Below are positions 1 to 6,342 of a stretch of 25,208 bases of DNA, one piece after another. The notes beneath the pieces are model-generated. The model saw nothing but the letters and a program-made list of their open reading frames with translations, was not told the origin of the DNA and made no database searches. Positions within the stretch are counted from its first letter, which is position 1. Every line of letters starts with the position of its first letter. This DNA is from a virus. The stretch is from positions 1 through 25,208 of IMG/VR virus record IMGVR_UViG_3300030108_000403; one strand, given 5' to 3'. Position numbers and translations under genes: made by a program.

Positions 1-1150
1 TAGCTCTGAGTTTTGCTCTGATCTTAGCATCAGTCACCAAGCTTAGATTGTCAGCGGCAGCGGGTCTTTCTTCTACAAGTGCTACCCCGCTATTATTAAC
101 ATTTACGTTGACATCACCGTTTGAAGTTGCATTCCTACTAATATCAGGATCATTTGCAATCATTCTCCAATATCGTTCACGAATACCGGGTATTTTACCT
201 ATATTACGAAACATTTTTTTATCAACCTTTTCGTTCTCACGGGCATCAGGCGGATAAAAAATAGGATTAAATCTAGACCTACCATCTTGTGATACGCTTT
301 TAGTTTTGTTATAATAGTCTGTAACTAGAGCGTTAATGAAAGCAGTCGTATCTCTTTTAAACTCTGGATCAGAAGACATTTTTTCAGTGACCCTTGCAAA
401 AACTGCGGGGTTTTCTAATTTTAAATTAAGTTCTGCAAGAAGTTGCTCTGAATTACCTGCTGTTGTTATTCCGGGTTTTTCAGTATTATAGGAACCCTCA
501 AGAACGAAATCATCTAGTCCCTCTGCATCTTCTTCTTCTGACTCACCTAGATTAAGAAATCTATACTGGTATTTGGCCGCTTCTGCTTTCCTTAAAAGGG
601 CAGCATTTCTACGTTTAGCACCTTCAATATCAAGTCTATTTTGCATCTCCTCCCGTCTTAACTGTGCCTCTAGCTTATCTCGTGCCTCTGCATCAGCCGA
701 CCTCAATGCGGCTATATCTACGTCCGCATCTGTTTTTAACACCGCTACATCTTTAGCACCTTCAGTGCGTATTTGCGCCGCTTCTGTCGTTGCTCCTGCT
801 CTTGTTTTAGCCGCCGCTTCTGTTGCTCCTGCTCTTGTTTTAGCCGCCGCTTCTGTTGCTCCTGCTCTTATTTCAGCAACACCTGTTTGTGTTTCTCCTC
901 TAGCCTCTTGAACAGCAAGCTCTCTTTGCTTAATTAAATCTTGTTTTTGTACTTCTAAATCTCGGTCACGTTCATATTTTATACGGGCTTTTTCTGCCTC
1001 CAATATAGCATCTCGCCTAGCTTTTCGAGTTTCATAAGCTCTTTCTTCTATACGCGCAGCTTTCTCTTTTTCTTCTTGACGTTCTTCATCCGCAAGTTCA
1101 CTATAACGTCTGGCGGCTCCTCCAAGGGCTGCAGCAAGAAATAAAACCAT
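1..1150 (-). CDS. Coiled-coil protein, probable virion/ejection protein (C-terminus cut by window)
   Basis: This reading frame is open from the ATG at 1150-1148 to the window edge, giving 383 codons with no stop. A GGAGG ribosome site lies about 6 bases before the ATG. The start MVLFLAAALGGAARR is a short hydrophobic stretch. Residues 16-197 are almost unbroken charged helix rich in E, K, R, A and Q, with a tandem 11-residue repeat near residues 95-125. From about 200 onward the protein changes to mixed sequence with an acidic patch (ESEEEDAEG) and a region rich in F, Y and R. It begins 2 bases after the stop of the 202-residue gene, so it belongs to the same operon. I do not recognise a family. 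A long alpha-helical protein at the end of a podovirus structural operon fits an internal or ejection protein, but that is inference from position and composition. Confidence 0.8.
   Translation of the reverse strand, partial: MVLFLAAALGGAARRYSELADEERQEEKEKAARIEERAYETRKARRDAILEAEKARIKYERDRDLEVQKQDLIKQRELAVQEARGETQTGVAEIRAGATEAAAKTRAGATEAAAKTRAGATTEAAQIRTEGAKDVAVLKTDADVDIAALRSADAEARDKLEAQLRREEMQNRLDIEGAKRRNAALLRKAEAAKYQYRFLNLGESEEEDAEGLDDFVLEGSYNTEKPGITTAGNSEQLLAELNLKLENPAVFARVTEKMSSDPEFKRDTTAFINALVTDYYNKTKSVSQDGRSRFNPIFYPPDARENEKVDKKMFRNIGKIPGIRERYWRMIANDPDISRNATSNGDVNVNVNNSGVALVEERPAAADNLSLVTDAKIRAKLRA
792..869 (-). repeat. 33-bp in-frame tandem repeat inside the coiled-coil gene
   Basis: Two identical 33-base units (792-824 and 825-857) are followed by the first 12 bases of a third copy (858-869). 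On the other side a diverged copy carries an extra triplet, so the reading frame is kept throughout. Each unit encodes 11 residues of the pattern RAGATEAAAKT. Perfect nucleotide identity between the units suggests recent duplication by slippage or recombination. Confidence 0.9.
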
Positions 1151-1152
1151 AT

Positions 1153-1761
1153 CTATACCTCCGTATCCATAAAGCTTTTAGGCATGTTATTCATGAACTC
1201 CTCTAGCTCCATGTCTTCAAAATCTTGTTGCTGTAGTCGAAGACCCTCAGTTACAGCTTGATAGTTATCGGGCCGCATTTGTTTCATAACTTTAAATACT
1301 GTTTCTTCTGGAATAGCACCCCGTTCTTCTTGATCTTTTGGGTGGCTATTGTATATAGTTGCAGGAATATCTTCTTCTTGTGCCATAGACATAAAATACA
1401 TGGACAGAGGTAACTTTATTAACTCTGCAGTATCTACACTCCATGTGCCTGTAGTAAACCCTCCAAATGAAATAGTATTTACTAATGCTTCAATTGGAAC
1501 ACCCATCCACATTAACTTTTTAAACTCTTCTTTTCCTACAGGATTGTTCTCTATTTTTTCAATTGTAAAATCAAAAGCCTCTACGGGATCAGCTATTCTT
1601 GCAGGTCTTTCCCAATCCCATTCTCCCGGATGGTCAGTCCAACTTTGACCCGGAATGGGGGCATCATAAAAATCTATATCCTTTGGTCTTTTTGTAGGAT
1701 TACCCTCTTCTTCCATTCCACCTAATAAGGCGTTTAAATTTATACTTTGTTTATAAGCCAT
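1153..1761 (-). CDS. Conserved-looking phage protein with PGQSWTDHPGEWDWERP motif, probable virion protein
   Basis: This is a 202-residue acidic protein starting at ATG 1761. An AAGGA ribosome site overlaps the upstream stop (TAAGGA). Near residue 37 it carries a Pro/Trp-rich motif (PGQSWTDHPGEWDWERP) followed by a helix of the type DPVEAFDFTIEKI. From memory, similar PG.S.T..PG...WE.P segments occur in structural proteins of marine phages, but I cannot verify this here. A hydrophobic stretch near residues 95-130 (VNTISFGGFTTGTW, LIKLPLSMYFMSM) is too mixed to be a clear membrane anchor. The C-terminus is acidic. It sits between two other proteins of the late operon. The function is unknown; minor virion protein is the best guess. 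Confidence 0.85.
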   Translation of the reverse strand: MAYKQSINLNALLGGMEEEGNPTKRPKDIDFYDAPIPGQSWTDHPGEWDWERPARIADPVEAFDFTIEKIENNPVGKEEFKKLMWMGVPIEALVNTISFGGFTTGTWSVDTAELIKLPLSMYFMSMAQEEDIPATIYNSHPKDQEERGAIPEETVFKVMKQMRPDNYQAVTEGLRLQQQDFEDMELEEFMNNMPKSFMDTEV

Positions 1762-1770
1762 GGCTAATCC

Positions 1771-2544
1771 TTATGCTCTAGTTCTTACAGGATTAATGCG
1801 AAGTCTCTCCGCTCTAGGGGTTATTTTTTGTGCAATCTGAAATCTTCTTGCCACGTCTTCTGCTGAACGTGATCGTACTCTGTTAGAGTTGTAGCCCCCC
1901 GCAACTAAATTTCTTAAAGCATTTTTACTTGCTTGTGTCCTTACCGCATCTGCTTGTGAGGCTCTTTGTTGACGTATACCAAGTCCACTAGGTGGTGTTG
2001 TTCTTCCCGGAGTTTTAGGTCGGGAACGTCCGGGTTTTCTTCTAGCTTTTTGTCTAGCTTTTGCACCTTGCACTAACTTTCCAAGTATGCTTCCTCCAGC
2101 CCTTTCTTCATCTAACTGTCTTACCTTTTCTCTCATTCCAAAATAGTTATCCTCTAGATAACTAATATCCTCAAGAAAATCACTGTCTACAACTCCTCGC
2201 TGTTGTAAAGGTAGAGCAACATCTAGATAAGGGTCGGCACCCATGGACATAAAAGATAAATTTTCTTTGCCTTGAAAATCTCTGTTTGCGTCAAAATCTA
2301 CCTCTATTCTTTCTTGAAGAACCGGATTATCATAAATATCGCCCTCAAAAAAATTAATCCCACTTCCTTCCGTGTTTTGAAAAAACGGGTCCCAAGGGCT
2401 AACATCAGTGCCAAATTCGGCTGGGACCTCTACTGAACCTCCTGTACCCGGAGAGTACCCCCCAAATTCACTGATAGGATCACTTATACCCCCAAGATAA
2501 CTTTGATGTTGATTATATAGAGGGTTGCCAAAGTTATATGACAT
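1771..2544 (-). CDS. Hypothetical protein with acidic N-half and Arg-rich C-half
   Basis: This is a 257-residue protein starting at ATG 2544, with AAGGAA about 8 bases upstream overlapping the preceding stop. Residues 1-75 are Gly/Pro/Tyr-rich (NFGNPLYNQHQSYLGG at the start). Residues 60-150 are acidic and end in a short helix (MREKVRQLDEERAGG). From about 159 to the end the chain is strongly basic, with RRKPGRSRPKTPGR near 168-181 and many scattered Arg. The bipolar charge suggests contact with packaged DNA or another nucleic acid inside the virion. No domain is recognised. Its place among helical proteins at the operon end fits a minor or internal virion protein (inference). Confidence 0.82.
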   Translation of the reverse strand: MSYNFGNPLYNQHQSYLGGISDPISEFGGYSPGTGGSVEVPAEFGTDVSPWDPFFQNTEGSGINFFEGDIYDNPVLQERIEVDFDANRDFQGKENLSFMSMGADPYLDVALPLQQRGVVDSDFLEDISYLEDNYFGMREKVRQLDEERAGGSILGKLVQGAKARQKARRKPGRSRPKTPGRTTPPSGLGIRQQRASQADAVRTQASKNALRNLVAGGYNSNRVRSRSAEDVARRFQIAQKITPRAERLRINPVRTRA

Positions 2545-2556
2545 AGTTGTGCTTCC

Positions 2557-3960
2557 TTAACTAAAAAGTTGTTTGATATCATCAAAGACTGTGGTCATAA
2601 CAGCATCACCTATTGATGAAAACGTATCTACTAATACTTCCGTTTCGTACATTTCTTTACGAAACTCTTGATCTTGACCATACAGGGCTATCTGATGTGC
2701 GCGTTGTGCAGAGTTTTCTACAGAGTTATAAATCCATGAGGCATCATCTCTGTACTCTTGCCATAGTTTGTTTAATTGTTCTTGGCTAATATTTAAAATG
2801 TTTGCTGCGTTAATTCTATTTGTTTCATTTTGTGTAGTCGTATTAGCCGTGTTGATACTTCTACGCCACACAGCGTTTGATTGATTAATTTCTGCAGATA
2901 GCTTAGAGTTAAATGTATCTCTAGCTGCTTGCACTTGAGTAAGAAAACGAGAACCAGTGTTCTCGCTGTCTGCGTTAAACTCACGTATGGCAGCTAATCT
3001 GTTTGAGTTAGCATTATCAATCTGCACTCCCATCTCTGTGTAGAATTGATCGACCTGCATTTCCGATTTAGCATTAAACTGTCTTACAGCATTTTGTTGT
3101 GCGGAGTCTGATACTAGCTTTTGATACTTTGACTGTAGATCAATAGTTTGTAGCTGTTGCTCTCCAGTAAGATTTTGTATGTCCATCTTTAAAAAGCTTT
3201 GCGCGTTGTTTACTGCAGTTTGTAAACGTGCGCTAAGATTAGCCTTGTCCATAGAGGCATAAGTCATGGCATTCTGTAGAGCGGTTTGTTGTTTGTTATT
3301 TAGATTCTGAGTTTGTATTGCAGAGTATCGTGCAGCATCAGCAGCAGCGATTGGAATACCTGACTCCATGATTGACTGTTGTATCGCTGCAGCAGCCATA
3401 GAGGATGCCCCCAGCCCTCTCTGAGCCATTATAGCTGTGACCTTGCGAACCGCTGGCGCTGCCCATGCAGGGGGAGGCTTGCCCTCTTCTAGAGTCTTAA
3501 ACAACTCTCCCATTTGGTATTGAACAGTGGCTCTCTCATCAAGTTCTTCAGTTTGTGCCTGTGCTATAGACTCTGCAGAAACTGCACCTTGTATGTCTCC
3601 TATAAGAGATTGACTAGACACTTGACCTTTTGCAGCCTCAAACTCTGGTGTGTTTGAATCCACAAACGCTTGAACTTCTGAAGCCTGTGCGCCAGATGGT
3701 TTTGGAACTTCTAGTCCGGTCTCTGATAAAAGAGATGTAGGAGCCTCTCTTACAGGAGCAACTTCAGGAGCGTCGATTATTTCTCCCGGTTGCTCTTGTT
3801 GAAGAGTAGGAGCAATAATTCCAGCAGAGGGCAGTTGTGGCTCTTGATCTCCAATACCAGCTTGCTCTTCTACTTTTTGAACGGTCTCTGAAGTTCTTTG
3901 ACCTCGCAATCTTTGCGTAGGATCTTCAGACTCTTGCTCTACAGTTTCTTGCTCTGCCAT
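2557..3960 (-). CDS. Long alpha-helical protein, putative internal virion/ejection protein
   Basis: This is a 467-residue protein starting at ATG 3960, with AAGGA about 9 bases upstream. Residues 1-140 are acidic and rich in E, Q, P and S, probably disordered. Residues 140-440 are helical and rich in A, N and Q, with the segment VTAIMAQRGLGASSMAAAAI near residues 172-191. A small-residue RG.GASS.AA.A motif before a long Gln/Asn-rich helix is a pattern I associate with podovirus internal or ejection proteins (T7 gp14-like; recalled, not checked). Many N, Q and T residues with few aromatics in the helices fit a chain that must be threaded through the tail. The next gene starts 12 bases after its stop. 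The assignment is tentative. Confidence 0.83.
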   Translation of the reverse strand: MAEQETVEQESEDPTQRLRGQRTSETVQKVEEQAGIGDQEPQLPSAGIIAPTLQQEQPGEIIDAPEVAPVREAPTSLLSETGLEVPKPSGAQASEVQAFVDSNTPEFEAAKGQVSSQSLIGDIQGAVSAESIAQAQTEELDERATVQYQMGELFKTLEEGKPPPAWAAPAVRKVTAIMAQRGLGASSMAAAAIQQSIMESGIPIAAADAARYSAIQTQNLNNKQQTALQNAMTYASMDKANLSARLQTAVNNAQSFLKMDIQNLTGEQQLQTIDLQSKYQKLVSDSAQQNAVRQFNAKSEMQVDQFYTEMGVQIDNANSNRLAAIREFNADSENTGSRFLTQVQAARDTFNSKLSAEINQSNAVWRRSINTANTTTQNETNRINAANILNISQEQLNKLWQEYRDDASWIYNSVENSAQRAHQIALYGQDQEFRKEMYETEVLVDTFSSIGDAVMTTVFDDIKQLFS

Positions 3961-3963
3961 GTT

Positions 3964-4131
3964 TTATTCCTTATTTGTGAACAAATCCTCGGCCTGTTCT
4001 TTATTTTCGTACTCAGCTAACTTTTGACTAACCGTGACTAACTTTGCCTCTAGCTCTGCACTCTTAGTCATTGCAACATCACGCTGACGTACCAGCACCT
4101 TCATTAGATTTTCTGTAATATTAAGTTCCAT
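3964..4131 (-). CDS. 55-residue coiled-coil protein
   Basis: The start chosen is ATG 4131, with GAGG about 9 bases upstream. The open frame extends to 4197, but only by a run (VALCYWFLGSGPC) that overlaps the holin-like gene and has no ribosome site. From the ATG the product begins MELNITENLMKVL and is a single charged helix with heptad-like Leu spacing (SAELEAKLVTVSQKLAEYEN), ending in an acidic tail. It overlaps the end of the holin-like gene by 11 bases, so translation is probably coupled. Its position directly after a holin-like membrane protein could mean a lysis role, but there is no signal peptide or lipobox, so it is not an obvious spanin. The function is unknown. Confidence 0.75.
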   Translation of the reverse strand: MELNITENLMKVLVRQRDVAMTKSAELEAKLVTVSQKLAEYENKEQAEDLFTNKE

Positions 4132-4318
4132 TCTTTTTCCTCTTTCTTTCTCTAAGCATGGCCCAGAGCCTAAAAACCAATAACACAGAGCCACCAACTA
4201 ACATAAATAGTTGAAGGCCCTGCTCCACCCACTGTAACCAAATAGGCGTAGATACTAAACTAGTAGAAAGTGCAGTATCTGTTATATTTTTTATTTTTTC
4301 AGTCGTTTTTAGGTCCAT
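4121..4318 (-). CDS. Small membrane protein, putative holin
   Basis: This is a 65-residue protein starting at ATG 4318. An AGGG lies 9 bases upstream. A polar helix (residues 1-20) and the segment PIWLQW precede one clear membrane helix at about 33-53 (GLQLFMLVGGSVLLVFRLWAM), followed by a very basic tail (RERKRKK). One short membrane span with a strongly charged cytoplasmic tail, in a product under 70 residues, is the usual plan of small phage holins. Holins make lesions in the inner membrane that release or activate the endolysin. The only lysozyme domain in the window lies far upstream (15,320-16,645), so this is not a compact lysis cassette. A near-consensus promoter abuts the start codon. 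Confidence 0.7.
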   Translation of the reverse strand: MDLKTTEKIKNITDTALSTSLVSTPIWLQWVEQGLQLFMLVGGSVLLVFRLWAMLRERKRKKNGT

Positions 4319-4321
4319 AGT

Positions 4322-4350
4322 ATTATACCCTGTTTAAAAGAAAAAGTCAA
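4322..4350 (-). promoter_or_regulatory. Near-consensus sigma70-type promoter
   Basis: Read on the minus strand, TTGACT (4350-4345) is followed by exactly 17 bases and then TATAAT (4327-4322). It matches the bacterial sigma70 consensus in 11 of 12 positions and lies in one of the few intergenic gaps (4319-4355). The TATAAT ends 3 bases before the ATG of the holin-like gene, so a start site at the usual distance would fall at or just inside that codon. It could give a leaderless or ATG-less transcript that mainly feeds the 55-residue gene and the genes after it. Confidence 0.7.
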
Positions 4351-4355
4351 GATAT

Positions 4356-4649
4356 TTATTTGTTTAGTTGTTGTTTTATAAAGTCTATTTCTGCTTTTAT
4401 ACGTTCTATTTCTCTAGTCCTGCGCTCTACTATATCAGGACTCATCATACCAACTAATACATTTACTCTGTTTGATAGTGTATCTACTGTAGCATCTAAT
4501 TTATTTACTCTGACATCTAAGTTACGAATGCGACCCTCTGCATCCTCTAGATGCTCCATCATATTCTTTATTTGATTTTTAGCTATCGCTGCAGCAGATA
4601 CAACGGATACAAGCATACCTCCTATGGTGACAAGTAAAGATACATCCAT
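4356..4649 (-). CDS. Membrane-anchored coiled-coil protein (possible lysis or envelope protein)
   Basis: This is a 97-residue protein starting at ATG 4649, 2 bases after the stop of the PP-loop gene. The N-terminal segment LLVTIGGMLVSVVSAAAIA (about residues 5-23) is a single membrane anchor or uncleaved signal. The rest (28-97) is a long coiled coil (MEHLEDAEGRIRNLDVRVNKL onward, ending EIDFIKQQLNK). An N-terminal anchor plus coiled coil resembles inner-membrane spanin subunits and some small holin-associated proteins. No outer-membrane partner lipoprotein is visible next to it. It sits directly upstream of the promoter and holin-like gene, so a lysis role is reasonable but not proven. Confidence 0.75.
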   Translation of the reverse strand: MDVSLLVTIGGMLVSVVSAAAIAKNQIKNMMEHLEDAEGRIRNLDVRVNKLDATVDTLSNRVNVLVGMMSPDIVERRTREIERIKAEIDFIKQQLNK

Positions 4650-4651
4650 AA

Positions 4652-5533
4652 TTACTCTACACGCTCACCATTTTCATCAAGAACAACTTCAGGCCCCCAT
4701 GTGTCATCTGCATAGCCTTCTTTCCAGAGAGGATAGCTCATGGGTTCATCCATAAGCTCTCCAAATTTTGTGTATGGGTGGCCTCTATATTCATAAGTTT
4801 TTGGATCAGCTTCATTTCTGTATTTTCCATATGAACCGTGTTTTGCAAATATGTCATCTAATTCTGCACCTGATAGGTCTGGTTGTGCATTACGCACTCC
4901 TATATATCCACAAATTATACAAGACCACTTCATATTTTCAGCAATATCACAATCACATTCTACATCTGATATAGCGTGTAACTCTGCAGGTATAGATTCA
5001 AGTTGTTCAAAACGACCCGACAGTGTGGCTGAAATAGCGTCCCAATCAATAGGATATTCTATAGGGTCTAGTGTTCGTGATCCGCCAAATATAACTTGCA
5101 TTCCGTCTCGTGAAAAATAGTTATGAAAAAGCGGTATCTGATCTATACAGGTGTTTTCCAATGACACGCCGGGAACAAAAATGTCTGGTGTATACTCATC
5201 TATTATATTTGAATAGCCTTGGTATCTAGCATGTAAAATTCCGTAGTCTAGAGTATTAGAAAATCCGGCTCGAATTGGACGTAAGTCTTCAAAAACAACA
5301 GGCCAATCAGATTTTATTTCAAAAGTAAAATCACGCACATTACTCTTTAACCAATCAACTTTAGCATTTGCTATTCGCGTTTCACGGCTTTGTCTCCAAG
5401 GATCACGGGGTTTGTTAACCCAACTTTCTTTTGCATATATTGCTATAATGTCGTGTGACGTTTCAGATAAAAATCTGTGCAAAGCGTATGTGCTATTTAC
5501 ACCGCCAGAAAAAGGTATAAGAACTTTACTCAT
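4652..5533 (-). CDS. PP-loop ATPase family enzyme, QueC-like (adenine nucleotide alpha-hydrolase fold)
   Basis: This is a 293-residue protein. ATG 5533 overlaps the preceding TAA (TAATG). It opens VLIPFSGGVNSTYALHRFL. SGGVNS at residues 9-14 is the PP-loop that binds ATP pyrophosphate in QueC, ThiI, NadE, GuaA and PAPS reductases, but the usual Asp of SGGxDS is Asn here. Residues 115-130 (PDIFVPGVSLENTCID) resemble the second conserved strand of the fold. Cys193, 195, 205 and 208 (CDC, then CIIC followed by GYIGVRN) form a compact cluster near where QueC has its zinc site. QueC makes 7-cyano-7-deazaguanine, which some phages put into DNA. At 293 residues it is longer than usual QueC (about 220-230), and no QueD, QueE, FolE or transglycosylase is in view. 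PP-loop enzyme is firm; substrate unknown. Confidence 0.8.
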   Translation of the reverse strand: MSKVLIPFSGGVNSTYALHRFLSETSHDIIAIYAKESWVNKPRDPWRQSRETRIANAKVDWLKSNVRDFTFEIKSDWPVVFEDLRPIRAGFSNTLDYGILHARYQGYSNIIDEYTPDIFVPGVSLENTCIDQIPLFHNYFSRDGMQVIFGGSRTLDPIEYPIDWDAISATLSGRFEQLESIPAELHAISDVECDCDIAENMKWSCIICGYIGVRNAQPDLSGAELDDIFAKHGSYGKYRNEADPKTYEYRGHPYTKFGELMDEPMSYPLWKEGYADDTWGPEVVLDENGERVE

Positions 5534-6330
5534 TAACTTGTTGCTCCGTTATATGTTCCTCCGCCACCTGTTGTAACGGTAAGTCCTCCCTTATTTACAG
5601 CTTTTCCTGCAGTTCCTCCGGGTCCTCCGGGTCCTCCTGCTCCTGTAGCCCAACTAGGATAGTTACCTGAAGGTGGTCCTGCACATATAGGATAAGGTCC
5701 ATATGTACCTGCTGAACCTGATGAGCCTGCTGATCCATTCTGTCCTACACCACCTGCTGATCCTGCTGAACCTGCACTACCATTACTACCTGTTACAGAT
5801 GGGTTACCACAACTTTCAAGATTACCATACTTGTTATAACTTGGAGTATAAGTTCTACCAGCAGCACCAGCACCACCGCCACCACCGCCGCCTCCGCCAC
5901 CACCAGATACTGTACCTTCATTGTTTACTACATAAGTACCAGTACCACTAGATATTTCAAATTTAATAGCATCACCGCCAGTTCCTCCAGTTCCGCCTGT
6001 TCCTCCGGGTCGTCCAGTAGAACCTGTAGAACCTGTAGCGCCAACTTGACCACGAACAGTTGCACCACTCGCAACATTAATAGTTAGTGGGCTAGCTGCA
6101 TTAAGTGCGCCTGTAGTAAGCGCCACTGCACCAGTACCACTAGAATTAAATACAGAAACACCGCTTGCTATATTTACAACTATTGGAGTAGTATCCGTGC
6201 TTGCGTTATAGCCTGCAGCCGTTGCCAGAGTAAGAACATTAACTGAGTTAACATTTGATGTAACATCCAAAACTATTTCTCTTGAGGCTGCGCTAGAGCC
6301 AAAGCCTAGAACCTGATATCCAAAACTCAT
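5533..6330 (-). CDS. Glycine-rich tail-tip protein, probable receptor-binding adhesin
   Basis: This is a 265-residue protein starting at ATG 6330, with GGAG about 8 bases upstream. Residues 1-95 are beta-rich and Ser/Thr/Val-rich. Residues 96-119 are collagen-like or polyglycine triplets (GATGSTGSTGRPGG, then repeated GGT). Residues 143-153 are eleven Gly in a row. Residues 180-207 are GSAGSAG-type repeats, and 231-239 is GGPGGPGG. Such alternating Gly-rich runs with short variable loops are the hallmark of polyglycine-II sandwich adhesins (the phage S16 gp38 type) and related Gly-rich fibre tips. It follows the long fibre gene directly, as a tip adhesin or fibre partner would. Two Cys (174, 216) lie in the loops. 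It is coupled by TAATG to the PP-loop gene. Confidence 0.8.
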   Translation of the reverse strand: MSFGYQVLGFGSSAASREIVLDVTSNVNSVNVLTLATAAGYNASTDTTPIVVNIASGVSVFNSSGTGAVALTTGALNAASPLTINVASGATVRGQVGATGSTGSTGRPGGTGGTGGTGGDAIKFEISSGTGTYVVNNEGTVSGGGGGGGGGGGAGAAGRTYTPSYNKYGNLESCGNPSVTGSNGSAGSAGSAGGVGQNGSAGSSGSAGTYGPYPICAGPPSGNYPSWATGAGGPGGPGGTAGKAVNKGGLTVTTGGGGTYNGATS

Positions 6331-6342
6331 ATCTTACTCCAG

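Noticed and set aside
573-911. Plus-strand ORF rich in Ala and Ser
   Set aside because: It is the antisense of the tandem-repeat coiled coil; the minus frame is continuous, has a ribosome site and fits the operon.
2793-2984. 63-residue minus-strand ORF within the helical protein gene
   Set aside because: It is an internal frame with no ribosome site and composition unlike a real protein.
4652-5533. Calling the PP-loop gene queC outright
   Set aside because: The PP-loop has Asn for Asp, the Cys spacing is not the standard QueC spacing as I recall it, the protein is longer than QueC and no partner genes are present.
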